The translations under genes and the position numbers were made by a program. A stretch of 64,000 bases of DNA, taken from assembly GCA_014800795.1 (NCBI GenBank), contig JAAVFL010000008.1:143542-207541 (forward strand), given 5' to 3'. The stretch's first letter is position 1. Every line of letters begins with the position of its first letter. The DNA is from Bacteroidales bacterium (lineage in GTDB: Bacteria; Bacteroidota; Bacteroidia; Bacteroidales; Muribaculaceae). Of the stretch, positions 48,740 to 58,179 are shown piece by piece. The notes beneath the pieces were generated by a model. The model had not been told where the DNA came from and ran no database searches. It was given only the letters and a program-made list of their open reading frames with translations.

Positions 48740-50962
48740 ATGACTTCAAACCCCGAACTCCACCTTGCTTGGGAATTTGTGGAACACACCGGCATGAGCA
48801 TTTTCCTGACCGGTAAAGCCGGAACCGGCAAAACTACCTTCCTCCACACACTCCGAAGCAAAAGCGCAAAATCTATAATCGTTGTAGCGCCGACGGGAGT
48901 TGCTGCCATCAATGCCGGGGGAGTGACCATACACTCATTCTTCCAGCTACCTCTATCCCCCTACGTCCCTGGATCGGAATACCGCGATAAATTCTCGTTC
49001 GGCAAAGACAAGCTGAGGATTATCAGAGCCCTCGACCTACTCGTCATAGACGAAATATCGATGGTACGGTCCGACCTCCTCGACGCCATTGACAACGCAC
49101 TCCGCAAATACCGGCGGTCATCCCTCCCCTTCGGAGGGGTGCAGTTGCTGATGATTGGCGATCTCCAACAGCTTGCACCCGTTGTCACGCCACATGACGA
49201 AATACTGCTCCGGGGGCACTATGATACCCCATATTTTTTCGGCAGCCACGCACTCGCCCAGATTCCATACGTCACTATCGAACTTACTAAAGTTTACCGT
49301 CAGCAGAACATCACATTCGTGAACCTGCTAAACAATTTACGTGACAACGCACTGACACCCGACGACATATCTCTCCTCCGGACACGCTTGAACCCCTCGT
49401 TCCGCCCATCCGCACATAGCGACTTCATCCGCCTCACTACCCACAACCACATGGCCGACAGCTATAATAACTCCGAACTCTCGCGCATCAAAGCACCGGC
49501 CATGCACTATACCGCGCAGATAAAAGGTATATTCCCCGAATACTCATACCCCACACCACTGACACTCGAACTGAAAGTCGGAGCGCAGGTGATGTTCATA
49601 AAAAACGACTCTTCCGGAGCCGCTCGCTATTTCAACGGAAAAATCGGACACGTCGTTTACGCCGACAGCACCACAGTTAAAGTCCTATGCCCGGGCGACC
49701 AGGAACCGATCATCGTTGAACCGGAACTTTGGGAAAATGCCAAATATACCGTCAACGATACCACAAACACCATTGAGACTGAAGTACAGGGCACCTTTAC
49801 TCAACTACCCTTACGCCTCGCATGGGCTATCACTATTCATAAAAGTCAGGGACTCACATTCGACCACGTCATCATCGACGCCGGAGCATCCTTTGCACCG
49901 GGACAGGTATACGTAGCACTCAGCCGCTGCAAAACCCTTGAAGGTCTGGTGCTGGCAACCGACCTCGGAAACGCACGGCTCGGATCCGATCCGGGAGTAA
50001 TGGAATACATCGGCAGCCAGGAAAAGGAAGCACGCAAGAGCGCTACGCAACTCCCCGACATCAAACGGGCATACTACCGGCATACACTCATCGAACTATT
50101 CAGCTTCCGCGACATAATCAACCTCCAGAACTCACTCTCCCGACTGATGGCATCGACGTTCCGCCTATCATTCCCCAACGAAACCGCCGCACAACAGCAT
50201 CTGTCAGTCAATATACGTGAAAAAATTGTGGAAGTCGCCGACAAATGGATACGACTCATCAGCGCATCAACCGATGATACACTCACATCATATGCTTTCC
50301 TCGACCGTGTGAAAAAAGGCGCCGAATACTTCGCCACCACCCTCGCGGAAACCTTCGGCACATCACTGTCGGCAGCATACAAAGTGCAGACCGACAATAA
50401 AAAAGCATCACAACGCATCCGCGAGATTGTAAGCGATCTCCGTCAGGCCATCGACACATCTGTCGCAACCCTCCGGGCTGTCTCCACCCATGGATTCACG
50501 GTCCCGGCATATCTCAGGTTCAAGCAGACCGCCGCCCTCGACGCCACTAAAGAATCATCACTAAAGCGCGTGGCCCGGGGAGGCAGATATACCAAGGCCG
50601 GCGATCAGACCTCAAAGAAAAAAGCCCGACAGCCCAAACCGCCCAAGCCTACCAAAAAGCCGAGCCATGAAGTGAGCTACGAACTGTTTCAACGGGGAAT
50701 GACCCGCGAAGAGATCGCCAGTGAACGCGACCTTGTAGTCGGAACCATCACCAACCATCTGATGCACTACGTCGACAACGGAACCATCACCCTTGCCGAC
50801 CTCTTTTCCCCTGCCATTGTCAACGCCGTCGCATCAGCTGTCTCACAACTGCCATCCGACGCTAAAGCCATTGAAATACAGGCTCTTCTTCCATCCTCCA
50901 TCACCCTCTCCGATATAGTTACCATCCGTTCAGTGCTACGTGCCCCCCGCACCTCCGGATGA
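48740..50962 (+). CDS. Pif1/RecD-like superfamily 1 helicase with C-terminal HTH_40 domain
   Basis: 740 residues from the ATG at 48740 (a TTG directly before it is less likely). Walker A GKAGTGKT is at residues 25-32, Walker B is LVIDEISM near 102-109, LTKVYRQQ is motif III/IV-like, and AWAITIHKSQGLTFD plus VYVALSRCKTLEGLVL close the helicase core near residue 400. The C-terminal part has a Lys/Pro-rich linker (KKKARQPKPPKPTKKPS) and a helix-turn-helix (YELFQRGMTREEIASERDL, VGTITNHLMHYV). It probably unwinds DNA in replication or repair. Confidence 0.88.
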   Translation: MTSNPELHLAWEFVEHTGMSIFLTGKAGTGKTTFLHTLRSKSAKSIIVVAPTGVAAINAGGVTIHSFFQLPLSPYVPGSEYRDKFSFGKDKLRIIRALDLLVIDEISMVRSDLLDAIDNALRKYRRSSLPFGGVQLLMIGDLQQLAPVVTPHDEILLRGHYDTPYFFGSHALAQIPYVTIELTKVYRQQNITFVNLLNNLRDNALTPDDISLLRTRLNPSFRPSAHSDFIRLTTHNHMADSYNNSELSRIKAPAMHYTAQIKGIFPEYSYPTPLTLELKVGAQVMFIKNDSSGAARYFNGKIGHVVYADSTTVKVLCPGDQEPIIVEPELWENAKYTVNDTTNTIETEVQGTFTQLPLRLAWAITIHKSQGLTFDHVIIDAGASFAPGQVYVALSRCKTLEGLVLATDLGNARLGSDPGVMEYIGSQEKEARKSATQLPDIKRAYYRHTLIELFSFRDIINLQNSLSRLMASTFRLSFPNETAAQQHLSVNIREKIVEVADKWIRLISASTDDTLTSYAFLDRVKKGAEYFATTLAETFGTSLSAAYKVQTDNKKASQRIREIVSDLRQAIDTSVATLRAVSTHGFTVPAYLRFKQTAALDATKESSLKRVARGGRYTKAGDQTSKKKARQPKPPKPTKKPSHEVSYELFQRGMTREEIASERDLVVGTITNHLMHYVDNGTITLADLFSPAIVNAVASAVSQLPSDAKAIEIQALLPSSITLSDIVTIRSVLRAPRTSG

Positions 50963-51032
50963 TACTCTCCATACACCGTAATCCCCCTGACAGGAAATTT
51001 ATTATACAGTTCCATACGACGAACCAAAAAGC

Positions 51033-51060
51033 AACGGCAGCGCAAAGATGCGCCGCCGTT
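51033..51060. terminator. Bidirectional terminator between the helicase and DUF2807-like genes
   Basis: AACGGCAGCGC pairs with GCGCCGCCGTT with one mismatch, loop AAAGAT. The two genes converge here. On the minus strand the stem is followed by GCTTTTTGG; on the plus strand by TCATAAAAA. The remaining spacer from 51061 to 51198 is AT-rich and featureless. Confidence 0.75.
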
Positions 51061-51198
51061 TCATAAAAACCTAATAATCTTTCCTATGGGGTAACCCTTA
51101 TATATAATCTACTCTTTATGTTTCTATATAATCGACAAATCAGATAAACCGATTTGTATTTCACACAAAAGCCTCACTGCACACACAACTATTTTTCT

Positions 51199-52098
51199 TC
51201 AATACTTATTCTTAACCGTTCCACCCGAACTTGTCTTGGCATTGCACCTTACAGCGTTGACCGTCACAGATCCCCCCGTCATAGCCATCGCAGTCGCATT
51301 CTCAACGAGCAACTTGCCGCCATTGAAATCTCCGGAAGTATTGGCCTCTGCCTTCAAAGTGCCGGCTGTACCCGCAACAACCACATCGCCACTCGTACTC
51401 ACATCAGCCTCAAGACTGTCACAACTGATGTTTTTACATGAGAAATCACCACTTGTGGAACATGATATGATCAGACTCTTCACAGCCATGCTGCCTACGC
51501 CTACATCTCCGCTTGTCGCAGCGACAGCTTTCACTGCGCCGGCACCCTCAAGTCTATCGATCTCGATATCACCGCTCGTACACGCATCAAGCGTTGCCGA
51601 CTTAGCGCCCACGCTTTTCAGCTTTACATCACCCGATGTGGAAGCGTTAACCGTAAGTTTGTCTATACCGGCCAGATCCGACTTACAGATGATATCGGCT
51701 GATGTGCTTGCCGAAAACGAACGGACAGCAGGAGCAGTCACATACACCCTCACCTTATCCTCCTTGCCGAATTTTTTCTTACGCTCCTGCATATATTCCT
51801 TTTTCATACCCACTCTCAATACCCCGCTCTTCACCTCAACCGTAACATACGGAAGCACTCGCTCGCTTGCAACCACCTTCACCGGAGCCAGAGCTCCACA
51901 CGTATACTCCACATCTACAGACATCGAAGCATCTATCGAATGGAAATCACCGGTCGCTACAGTATGGGCATATACCGTTCCATTTCCATTTTTATAGTCC
52001 CTGTCCGAAAGAAAACTATTCTCGACGGCAAAAGATATGCCGACCCCCGCGATTGCGGCAGCTACCAAAACCAGAAGTGTCAAGACTACTTTGTTCAT
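51199..52098 (-). CDS. DUF2807-like (head GIN) surface protein with TSGD repeats
   Basis: 299 residues. An N-terminal hydrophobic signal or anchor (KVVLTLLVLVAAAIAGVGISF) is followed by the head-GIN domain. From about residue 145 the chain repeats a roughly 20-residue unit with TSGD: STSGDVKL, CTSGDIEI, ATSGDVGV, STSGDFSC, STSGDVVV, NTSGDFNG. A degenerate STSADI precedes them and TSSGGT ends the run. The periodicity predicts a right-handed beta-helix. Families of this type are called putative autotransporter adhesins, but no autotransporter barrel is present. The role is unknown. Confidence 0.8.
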   Translation of the reverse strand: MNKVVLTLLVLVAAAIAGVGISFAVENSFLSDRDYKNGNGTVYAHTVATGDFHSIDASMSVDVEYTCGALAPVKVVASERVLPYVTVEVKSGVLRVGMKKEYMQERKKKFGKEDKVRVYVTAPAVRSFSASTSADIICKSDLAGIDKLTVNASTSGDVKLKSVGAKSATLDACTSGDIEIDRLEGAGAVKAVAATSGDVGVGSMAVKSLIISCSTSGDFSCKNISCDSLEADVSTSGDVVVAGTAGTLKAEANTSGDFNGGKLLVENATAMAMTGGSVTVNAVRCNAKTSSGGTVKNKY

Positions 52099-52182
52099 AT
52101 AACAGAGATTTTTCTGAGTTCATATGATTAGACGCAGCCTTACACCGGAAAGTTGCAGTGGAGAATAAAAAAAACTAAAAAA

Positions 52183-52603
52183 ATCGTCAGCCAGGCTATA
52201 AGCCGGGTTCTGTCAGCGCTTTATATATTGCGCCGGTCCGTCATTTATCTATGCCGCATGTCGCCATACGGCTAAAGCAGTCTACCCCCCGGCAATGGGC
52301 GAGCAACCCTTGAATGCCGGTATACTTGACCTTGCAACCCATAAGACGTGCGGCACACCGCCTCACGGCGATGTCCGGTGGGCTCTTACCCCACCTTTTC
52401 ACCCTTGCCCCGAGGGGTGATAGCGCCGCCGGATAAGGCGGCTCCCCCACCGTTAAATAGGGGCGGTTATTCTCTGTCACGTTGTCTCTGCGGTCGCCCG
52501 CGGCTTCCCGTTAGGAAGTATGGCGCTCTACGTTGCCCGGACTTTCCTCACGTCGCTCCCATCTGAATGGAACCGACCCGCGACGGACCGCCCGGCTGAC
52601 GAA
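52183..52603 (-). ncRNA. rnpB: RNase P RNA (class A)
   Basis: About 420 bases. Conserved blocks on the minus strand: GAGGAAAGTCCGGGCAAC near the 5' end (around 52540), GGTGAAAAGGTGGGGTAAGA in the middle (around 52385-52405), and ACAGAACCCGGCTTATAG near the 3' end (around 52200). The ends pair as helix P1 (CGTCAGCCGGG with CCTGGCTGACG). A T-rich stretch follows at 52165-52184 and would terminate it. RNase P trims the 5' ends of tRNA precursors. Exact ends are uncertain by a few bases. Confidence 0.95.
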
Positions 52604-52622
52604 GTTTTTTCCTTTTACAATG

Positions 52623-52630
52623 CAAAGTTA
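52623..52630 (-). promoter_or_regulatory. Probable -7 box of rnpB
   Basis: TAACTTTG on the minus strand matches TAnnTTTG, about 20 bases before the 5' end of RNase P RNA. It is divergent from, and only 23 bases away from, the box for the methyltransferase gene, so the two promoters must share DNA. Confidence 0.55.
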
Positions 52631-52653
52631 AGCACTTTTTTCCACTTTTTTCG

Positions 52654-52661
52654 TACCTTTG
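52654..52661 (+). promoter_or_regulatory. Probable -7 box of the SpoU methyltransferase gene
   Basis: TACCTTTG matches TAnnTTTG and ends 15 bases before the ATG at 52677. The 5' untranslated region would be only about ten bases. Confidence 0.55.
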
Positions 52662-52676
52662 AACAAAAGTTTGTTT

Positions 52677-53468
52677 ATGCCTCAACCTATTACAGCCGTC
52701 CAGCGTAAACTCATCGCATCCCTTCGTCAGAGCCGCCATCGTCGCGACAACGGACTTTTCGTACTCGAAGGAACGCGCTCCGTACTCGATTCCGCAGCTG
52801 CTTTCAAGGTAAAATGGCTCGTGGCCACCGATCAATGGCTAAATGAATACGCCAATCAGCTACCCGACAACTGCCGCACAGTTCTCACTGCCCGTAACGA
52901 TGAAATGAGGCAGATGTCATCGGTAGTCACCCCACAAGGTGTACTCGCAGTTTGCCGGATCCCCCCCACACCGGAAATCGTCGACATTCAGCACGATGAA
53001 CTTATACTCGCGCTCGACTGCATTCAGGATCCCGGAAATCTCGGGACAATAATGCGCATCGCCGACTGGTTCGGAATAAAACGCATTATCGCATCACCCG
53101 ATACAGTCGACATATACAATCCCAAAGTGATTAATGCTACTATGGGAGCAATTGCACGCGTCGGAGTTATATACACACCTCTCCCCCCCATCCTCAGCCG
53201 GGCTGCGGCATCAGGGATTGAAATTTACGGAACATTCCTTGAGGGAGAACCGATCCATTCCGCACATCTTACCCCCGGTGGCATAATCGTCATGGGTAAC
53301 GAAGGCAACGGAATATCACGACCGATAGCGGCCACCGTCACAAGACGCATTACCATACCGTCATTCCCGAAGGGACACCCCACCGTTGAATCACTCAACG
53401 TAGGGGTCGCCACAGCAATTACAGTCGCTGAATTCCGAACAAGACTACTGACAAATGGCCAAGACTAA
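52677..53468 (+). CDS. SpoU/TrmH-family RNA 2'-O-methyltransferase
   Basis: 263 residues from the ATG at 52677; a TTG six codons upstream lies too close to the promoter. The N-terminal substrate-binding domain (RRDNGLFVLEGTRSVLDSA) is followed by the knotted SPOUT domain, with motif 1 LDCIQDPGNLGTIMRIADW, motif 2 VMGNEGNGIS and motif 3 IPSFPKGHPTVESLNVGVAT. It methylates a ribose in rRNA or tRNA using S-adenosylmethionine; the target cannot be assigned. The 3' end overlaps radA by 14 bases. Confidence 0.9.
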   Translation: MPQPITAVQRKLIASLRQSRHRRDNGLFVLEGTRSVLDSAAAFKVKWLVATDQWLNEYANQLPDNCRTVLTARNDEMRQMSSVVTPQGVLAVCRIPPTPEIVDIQHDELILALDCIQDPGNLGTIMRIADWFGIKRIIASPDTVDIYNPKVINATMGAIARVGVIYTPLPPILSRAAASGIEIYGTFLEGEPIHSAHLTPGGIIVMGNEGNGISRPIAATVTRRITIPSFPKGHPTVESLNVGVATAITVAEFRTRLLTNGQD

Positions 53469-54834
53469 AGAAAAAACACGATGGTTCTGCACCGAATGCG
53501 GAGCCGACAGCCCCAAATGGGAAGGAAGATGCCCCTCTTGCGGAGCATGGAACTCTATGGTGGAGGAGCGTCTCACCCCCTCGGCCGCTTCCCGTTCGCG
53601 ACGATCCGCCATATCCGCATCCACACGTAGCATCCCCCAGAAAGTATCTGAGATACAGGCTTCGGAAGAAACACGCATACATATGCCGTCTGAAGAGCTT
53701 AACCGCGTGCTCGGAGGAGGTCTGGTAACAGGATCCATGGTTCTTATCGGAGGAGAACCCGGAATCGGTAAAAGTACACTTGTGCTCCAGAACATACTCT
53801 CCATCAAAAGCCGGCGCATACTTTACGTTTCGGGAGAAGAAAGCGCCATGCAGATCAAGCTGCGCGCCGACCGCATCGGACGCATGAGCGACAACTGCTA
53901 CATAGTCACCGAAACATCACTCGAAACCATATTCGAACACATCGGCGACATCGAACCTCAGCTCCTTATCGTCGACTCCATACAGACTATCGCTTCCGAC
54001 ACCATTGAATCAGCTGCCGGTAGCGTAAGTCAGGTGCGCGAATGCGCCGCGCAGCTTCTACGCTTCGCAAAGGAACACAACGTGCCCGTACTCCTCATCG
54101 GCCATATCAACAAAGAGGGATCACTCGCCGGCCCGAAAGTACTCGAGCACATTGTCGATGCCGTACTACAGTTCGAAGGAGACCGACAGTACATGTACCG
54201 TATCCTCAGAGCCACCAAAAACCGCTTCGGCAACACATCCGAACTCGGAGTCTACGAAATGTGTCAGCGAGGACTCCGCGAGGTGTCAAATCCGTCTGAA
54301 ATGTTGCTCAGCCGTCAAGGCGAGGAACTTCTTTCCGGATGTGCCGTCGGAGTTACAGTCGAGGGCCAGCGTCCGTTCCTTATCGAAGCCCAGGCGCTTG
54401 TAAGCACAGCGGCCTACGGAACCCCGCAGCGCTCAGTGACCGGATTTGACTCAAAGCGCATGAACATGCTGCTTGCCGTACTCGAAAAGCGCGTAGGCTT
54501 CAAACTTGCCCAGAAAGATGTATTCCTCAACATCGCGGGAGGATTGAAAGTTTCCGATCCGGCTCTTGACCTCGCCGTCATCGCTGCCATCCTCTCGTCA
54601 AACGTCGATATGGCCATACCCCACGGCATATGCCTCTCTGGCGAAGTAGGTCTCAGCGGCGAAATTCGTCCCGCCGCCAGAATGGAACAGCGCGTACGCG
54701 AAGCCGAAAAACTCGGCATGGAAACCATCATCATTCCTCGCGGTTCACTTAAAGGGGTCGACACATCCCGATTAGCTATTAAAATAGTGGAAGTAAGCAA
54801 AGTAGAAGAGGCCTTCCGCCATCTCTTCGGTTGA
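53455..54834 (+). CDS. radA: DNA repair protein RadA
   Basis: 459 residues. An N-terminal zinc finger with C12, C15, C26 and C29 (CTECG, CPSCG), Walker A GGEPGIGKST, the RadA-specific KNRFG motif (RATKNRFGNTSELG), and a C-terminal Lon-protease-like domain (GGLKVSDPALDLAVIAAILSS) without protease function. RadA is a branch-migrating helicase acting with RecA. It overlaps the methyltransferase gene by 14 bases, so the two are co-transcribed. Confidence 0.96.
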   Translation: MAKTKEKTRWFCTECGADSPKWEGRCPSCGAWNSMVEERLTPSAASRSRRSAISASTRSIPQKVSEIQASEETRIHMPSEELNRVLGGGLVTGSMVLIGGEPGIGKSTLVLQNILSIKSRRILYVSGEESAMQIKLRADRIGRMSDNCYIVTETSLETIFEHIGDIEPQLLIVDSIQTIASDTIESAAGSVSQVRECAAQLLRFAKEHNVPVLLIGHINKEGSLAGPKVLEHIVDAVLQFEGDRQYMYRILRATKNRFGNTSELGVYEMCQRGLREVSNPSEMLLSRQGEELLSGCAVGVTVEGQRPFLIEAQALVSTAAYGTPQRSVTGFDSKRMNMLLAVLEKRVGFKLAQKDVFLNIAGGLKVSDPALDLAVIAAILSSNVDMAIPHGICLSGEVGLSGEIRPAARMEQRVREAEKLGMETIIIPRGSLKGVDTSRLAIKIVEVSKVEEAFRHLFG

Positions 54835-54939
54835 TGCAATTCGACCGTTTAACAAATTTTAACTCCTCGAAATACAACTTTCACCCCTTTGATGCGTCAA
54901 ACCATAGTTTGAAAACTCATACATAAACACATAATAAAA

Positions 54940-57756
54940 ATGAAAAAATTCTTCAGACTGGCAATGCTCGCCATCGTCGCGCTGACCGGCTTCAAGGCCG
55001 CGGCGCAGATGGACCAGCCCCTGCCTACCGACCAGAATGTCCGTATGGGAAAACTCCCCAACGGACTAACCTACTACATCCGCCACAACGAAACCCCTGA
55101 AGGACAGGCCGATTTCTATATCGCACAGAAAGTCGGCTCCATTCTTGAGAACGATGAGCAGCGCGGTCTCGCACACTTCCTTGAACATATGTGCTTCAAC
55201 GGAACCGAGAATTTCCCCGGCAACAACCTCATTGCCTGGCTTGAGACTGTAGGCGTGAAATTCGGCGAGAACCTCAATGCATACACATCAATCGACGAGA
55301 CAGTCTATAATATAAGCAACGTTCCGACTGCCCGTGAAAGCGTTCAGGACTCATGCTTGCTCATTCTCCACGACTGGGCCGACGGATTGCTCCTCGATCC
55401 CACCGAAATTGATAAGGAACGTGGCGTAATCCACGAAGAGTGGCGCTCACGCAATGTCGGTCAGCAGCGTCTTATCGAACAGCTGCTACCCACTATGTAT
55501 CCCGACTCGAAATATGGCTACCGTATGCCCATCGGAACAATGGAAGTTGTCGACAACTTCCCCCCTCAGGTACTGCGTGACTATTATGAGACATGGTACC
55601 GCCCCGACCAGCAAGGTATCATCGTAGTCGGCGATATCGACGTTGACCGCATCGAAAACAAAATTAAGGAAATCTTCTCCCCGATCCAGATGCCCGCCAA
55701 TCCCAAAGAACGCGAGTACGAAGAAGTACCTGACACCGAAGGCACAATATATGCAATCGGAGCAGATCCGGAGATGCAGTATTCCATCTTCAACATCTAC
55801 TTCAAAAATGAAGTCGTGCCCCGCGAACAGCGCAACTCAATGATATACATGGTCACCAACTATGTCACCGACATGATCGCCGGAATGCTGTCAGCACGCT
55901 ACAACGAACTCGCTTCCAATCCCGATGCAGAATATGCAGCCGCTTTCGCAAGCTACGGCAACTACCTCGTATCCTCCACCGAAGATGCCCTCAGCATAGG
56001 TGGCGTGGGTAAAGGCGACGACATTATGCCCGCATTCAAAAGCGTATACCGCGAACTGCTCCGCGCCGTACGCGGCGGATTCACCATGTCGGAATACGAC
56101 CGTGCCCGCAGCGAATACCTCTCGCGTCTCGAGACCGCCTTCAACAACCGCGAACACACCGAAAGCGAAAAATACTCACGCGAAATCGTACGCCACTTCG
56201 TTGACAACTTACCCATGCCAGGCATTGAATTCGAATATCAGATGATGAACGGCATTGCAAACCAGATTCCTGTAGAAGCCATCAACCAGACCCTCCAGCA
56301 GATTGTCACCGACGACAACCGCGTGGTTCTGATGATGCTCCCGGAAAAGGCCGGCGTGACTGTCCCCACACCCGAACAGCTCGCCGCTGCTATGGCTGAA
56401 GTCAACGCGGAAAACATCGAGGCGTTCGTCGATGAAGTGAAAGCCGAACCACTCATCCCCGCTCTTCCCGCACCCGGAAAGATCGTAAGCGAAGAAAAAC
56501 TCGATGAATGGGGAGCCGTGAAGCTCACACTCAGCAACGGCGTTACCGTTGTCGTAAAAACAACTGACTTCAAAGCCGATGAAATTCTCTTCGATGCACA
56601 GGCCCTCGGGGGAACATCCGTATTCCCCGACAGCTATGCGAATTCCCTCATCGCATTCCCCATCTTCGCCGAACAGAGCGGTCTGGGTGAATACACCTAC
56701 AAAGACATGCAGAAATATCTCCAGGGAAAACAGGTAACGGTTCAACCTTCGTTTGACGCATATGTGCGCGACATTGCCGGCTCCACTACTCCTAAAGACC
56801 TCCCCACAGCAATGGAGCTCATCTACATGACATTCACAAACTTCAACATCACACCCGACGAATTCCTCGCCTCACAGAAGCAATACGAAGGAATACTCAA
56901 GAACCAGGAATCGAATCCCCAGTTCATATTCCAGCGCGATCTCAGCAAGGCGCTCTACAGCAATCCACGCAAGCAGGCGCTCTCAGCCGAAGTTGTTGAA
57001 GGCGCTACACTCGAACAGACCCTCGATATCGCCCATAAGATGACTGCCAACGCAGCCGACTACACATTCTTCTTCGTAGGCAACATCGATATGGACACAT
57101 TCCGTCCACTCGCTGAGCAGTATCTCGCCACACTCCCCGCCGACAAGGCTACCGCCACTACCGCTCCCCTCTTCCTTGAATCGCTCAACATTGCTCCCGG
57201 CGATAAAGAGATCACGTTTACTACCCAGATGCAGCAGCCCCAGACATTCGTAGCCGTTCTCGACTACGGCAATATCCCCTTCAGCAAAGAGAGCCGCGCT
57301 GCCGCAAACGTTGCCGGCCAGATTCTCACAAACCGCCTTCTCACCAAGGTACGCGAGGATATGGGAGCCGTTTACTCTATCTGGGCCGGTAGCAGAATGG
57401 AGCGCGTAGCTAACGACAACAACACCATGATTCAGAGTGTATTCCCAATGAAGCCGGAACTCCGCAAGGAAGTACTCGACGTTATCTCACAGGAATTCAA
57501 GAACATGGAGTCAGACGTCACTCCCGAAGAACTCGCCAAAGTTGTTGAATACTCACTCAAGAGCATCGAAGAAGCCCAGAAGCAGAACAGTGCATGGCTC
57601 AGCGCTATGGCAGGTGAAGCCCTCAACAATGTCGACACATTCCACGGAGCCGCCGAGATGTACAAAGCCATGACCCCTGCCGACATCTGCAACTTCATGA
57701 AGCAGCTCAACGCCCAGGGCAACTACCGCGTCATCCTCCTCGAGCCCGCCGACTGA
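54940..57756 (+). CDS. M16-family (PqqL-like) zinc metallopeptidase
   Basis: 938 residues. A signal peptide (KKFFRLAMLAIVALTGFKAAAQ) directs export. The inverted zinc motif HxxEH is H79-E82-H83 in LAHFLEHMCFNG, and the downstream zinc glutamate lies in DKERGVIHEEW. The second, inactive M16 half follows from about residue 510 (KLTLSNGVTVVVKTTDF) and ends KQLNAQGNYRVILLEP. Such two-half proteins degrade peptides inside a closed chamber. It stands alone, 105 bases after radA, and ends at a terminator. Confidence 0.92.
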   Translation: MKKFFRLAMLAIVALTGFKAAAQMDQPLPTDQNVRMGKLPNGLTYYIRHNETPEGQADFYIAQKVGSILENDEQRGLAHFLEHMCFNGTENFPGNNLIAWLETVGVKFGENLNAYTSIDETVYNISNVPTARESVQDSCLLILHDWADGLLLDPTEIDKERGVIHEEWRSRNVGQQRLIEQLLPTMYPDSKYGYRMPIGTMEVVDNFPPQVLRDYYETWYRPDQQGIIVVGDIDVDRIENKIKEIFSPIQMPANPKEREYEEVPDTEGTIYAIGADPEMQYSIFNIYFKNEVVPREQRNSMIYMVTNYVTDMIAGMLSARYNELASNPDAEYAAAFASYGNYLVSSTEDALSIGGVGKGDDIMPAFKSVYRELLRAVRGGFTMSEYDRARSEYLSRLETAFNNREHTESEKYSREIVRHFVDNLPMPGIEFEYQMMNGIANQIPVEAINQTLQQIVTDDNRVVLMMLPEKAGVTVPTPEQLAAAMAEVNAENIEAFVDEVKAEPLIPALPAPGKIVSEEKLDEWGAVKLTLSNGVTVVVKTTDFKADEILFDAQALGGTSVFPDSYANSLIAFPIFAEQSGLGEYTYKDMQKYLQGKQVTVQPSFDAYVRDIAGSTTPKDLPTAMELIYMTFTNFNITPDEFLASQKQYEGILKNQESNPQFIFQRDLSKALYSNPRKQALSAEVVEGATLEQTLDIAHKMTANAADYTFFFVGNIDMDTFRPLAEQYLATLPADKATATTAPLFLESLNIAPGDKEITFTTQMQQPQTFVAVLDYGNIPFSKESRAAANVAGQILTNRLLTKVREDMGAVYSIWAGSRMERVANDNNTMIQSVFPMKPELRKEVLDVISQEFKNMESDVTPEELAKVVEYSLKSIEEAQKQNSAWLSAMAGEALNNVDTFHGAAEMYKAMTPADICNFMKQLNAQGNYRVILLEPAD

Positions 57757-57791
57757 TCCCCCCTCCCCTCTCTCCCATAAATCCCTAAAAC

Positions 57792-57840
57792 AAAGGTGAT
57801 GTGTCGAAATTCAAAAATCGACCCATCACCTTTCCTTTTT
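57792..57840 (+). terminator. Rho-independent terminator of the M16 peptidase gene
   Basis: AAAGGTGATGTGTCGA pairs with TCGACCCATCACCTTT over 16 positions with one non-Watson-Crick pair, followed by CCTTTTT. It lies 36 bases past the stop codon. The rest of the 423-base gap to the restriction gene is occupied by a hairpin element. Confidence 0.85.
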
Positions 57841-57942
57841 CCCAATATGGGATATTTCCCCGACTTTATCTACAGCCACCAGAACTAAAAACCGTATGGC
57901 AATAATGGTGGCGGTGACCTTTGTTCATGCCAGATTAATAAG

Positions 57943-58162
57943 GTAAGTAAGTTGTGGAAATTATTTCATATTATCCGTGAGCATACTTTCAGTCGGATTT
58001 TGTTCGAAGATGAAGGAATGCAGTAAGCTACATGTTATCGCCTGCGCTTTTGAGCTTGTCGAAAAAAACTGAAGATGAGAACGAAATTCGACGAAAGTAT
58101 GCCGCGGATGATACGAAGTCCATAAGAATGCAGTCTACGTAACAATTTTAATGACTTACTTA
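57943..58162 (+). mobile_element. MITE-like hairpin element, copy C
   Basis: About 220 bases. Ends are imperfect inverted repeats: GTAAGTAAGTTGTGGAAATT at the left, and the complement of ATAAGTAAGTCATTAAAATT at the right. The inner arms pair (GCATACTTTCAGTCGGATTT against GCATACTTTCGTCGAATTT; TATTATCCGTG against TATCATCCGCG). Compared with copy B it carries about 29 extra bases at the hairpin tip (containing TTTTGAGCTTGTCGAAA). It has no coding capacity. It separates the M16 peptidase gene from the type III restriction gene. Confidence 0.75.
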
Positions 58163-58179
58163 TTCCTTTTGCCATTATG

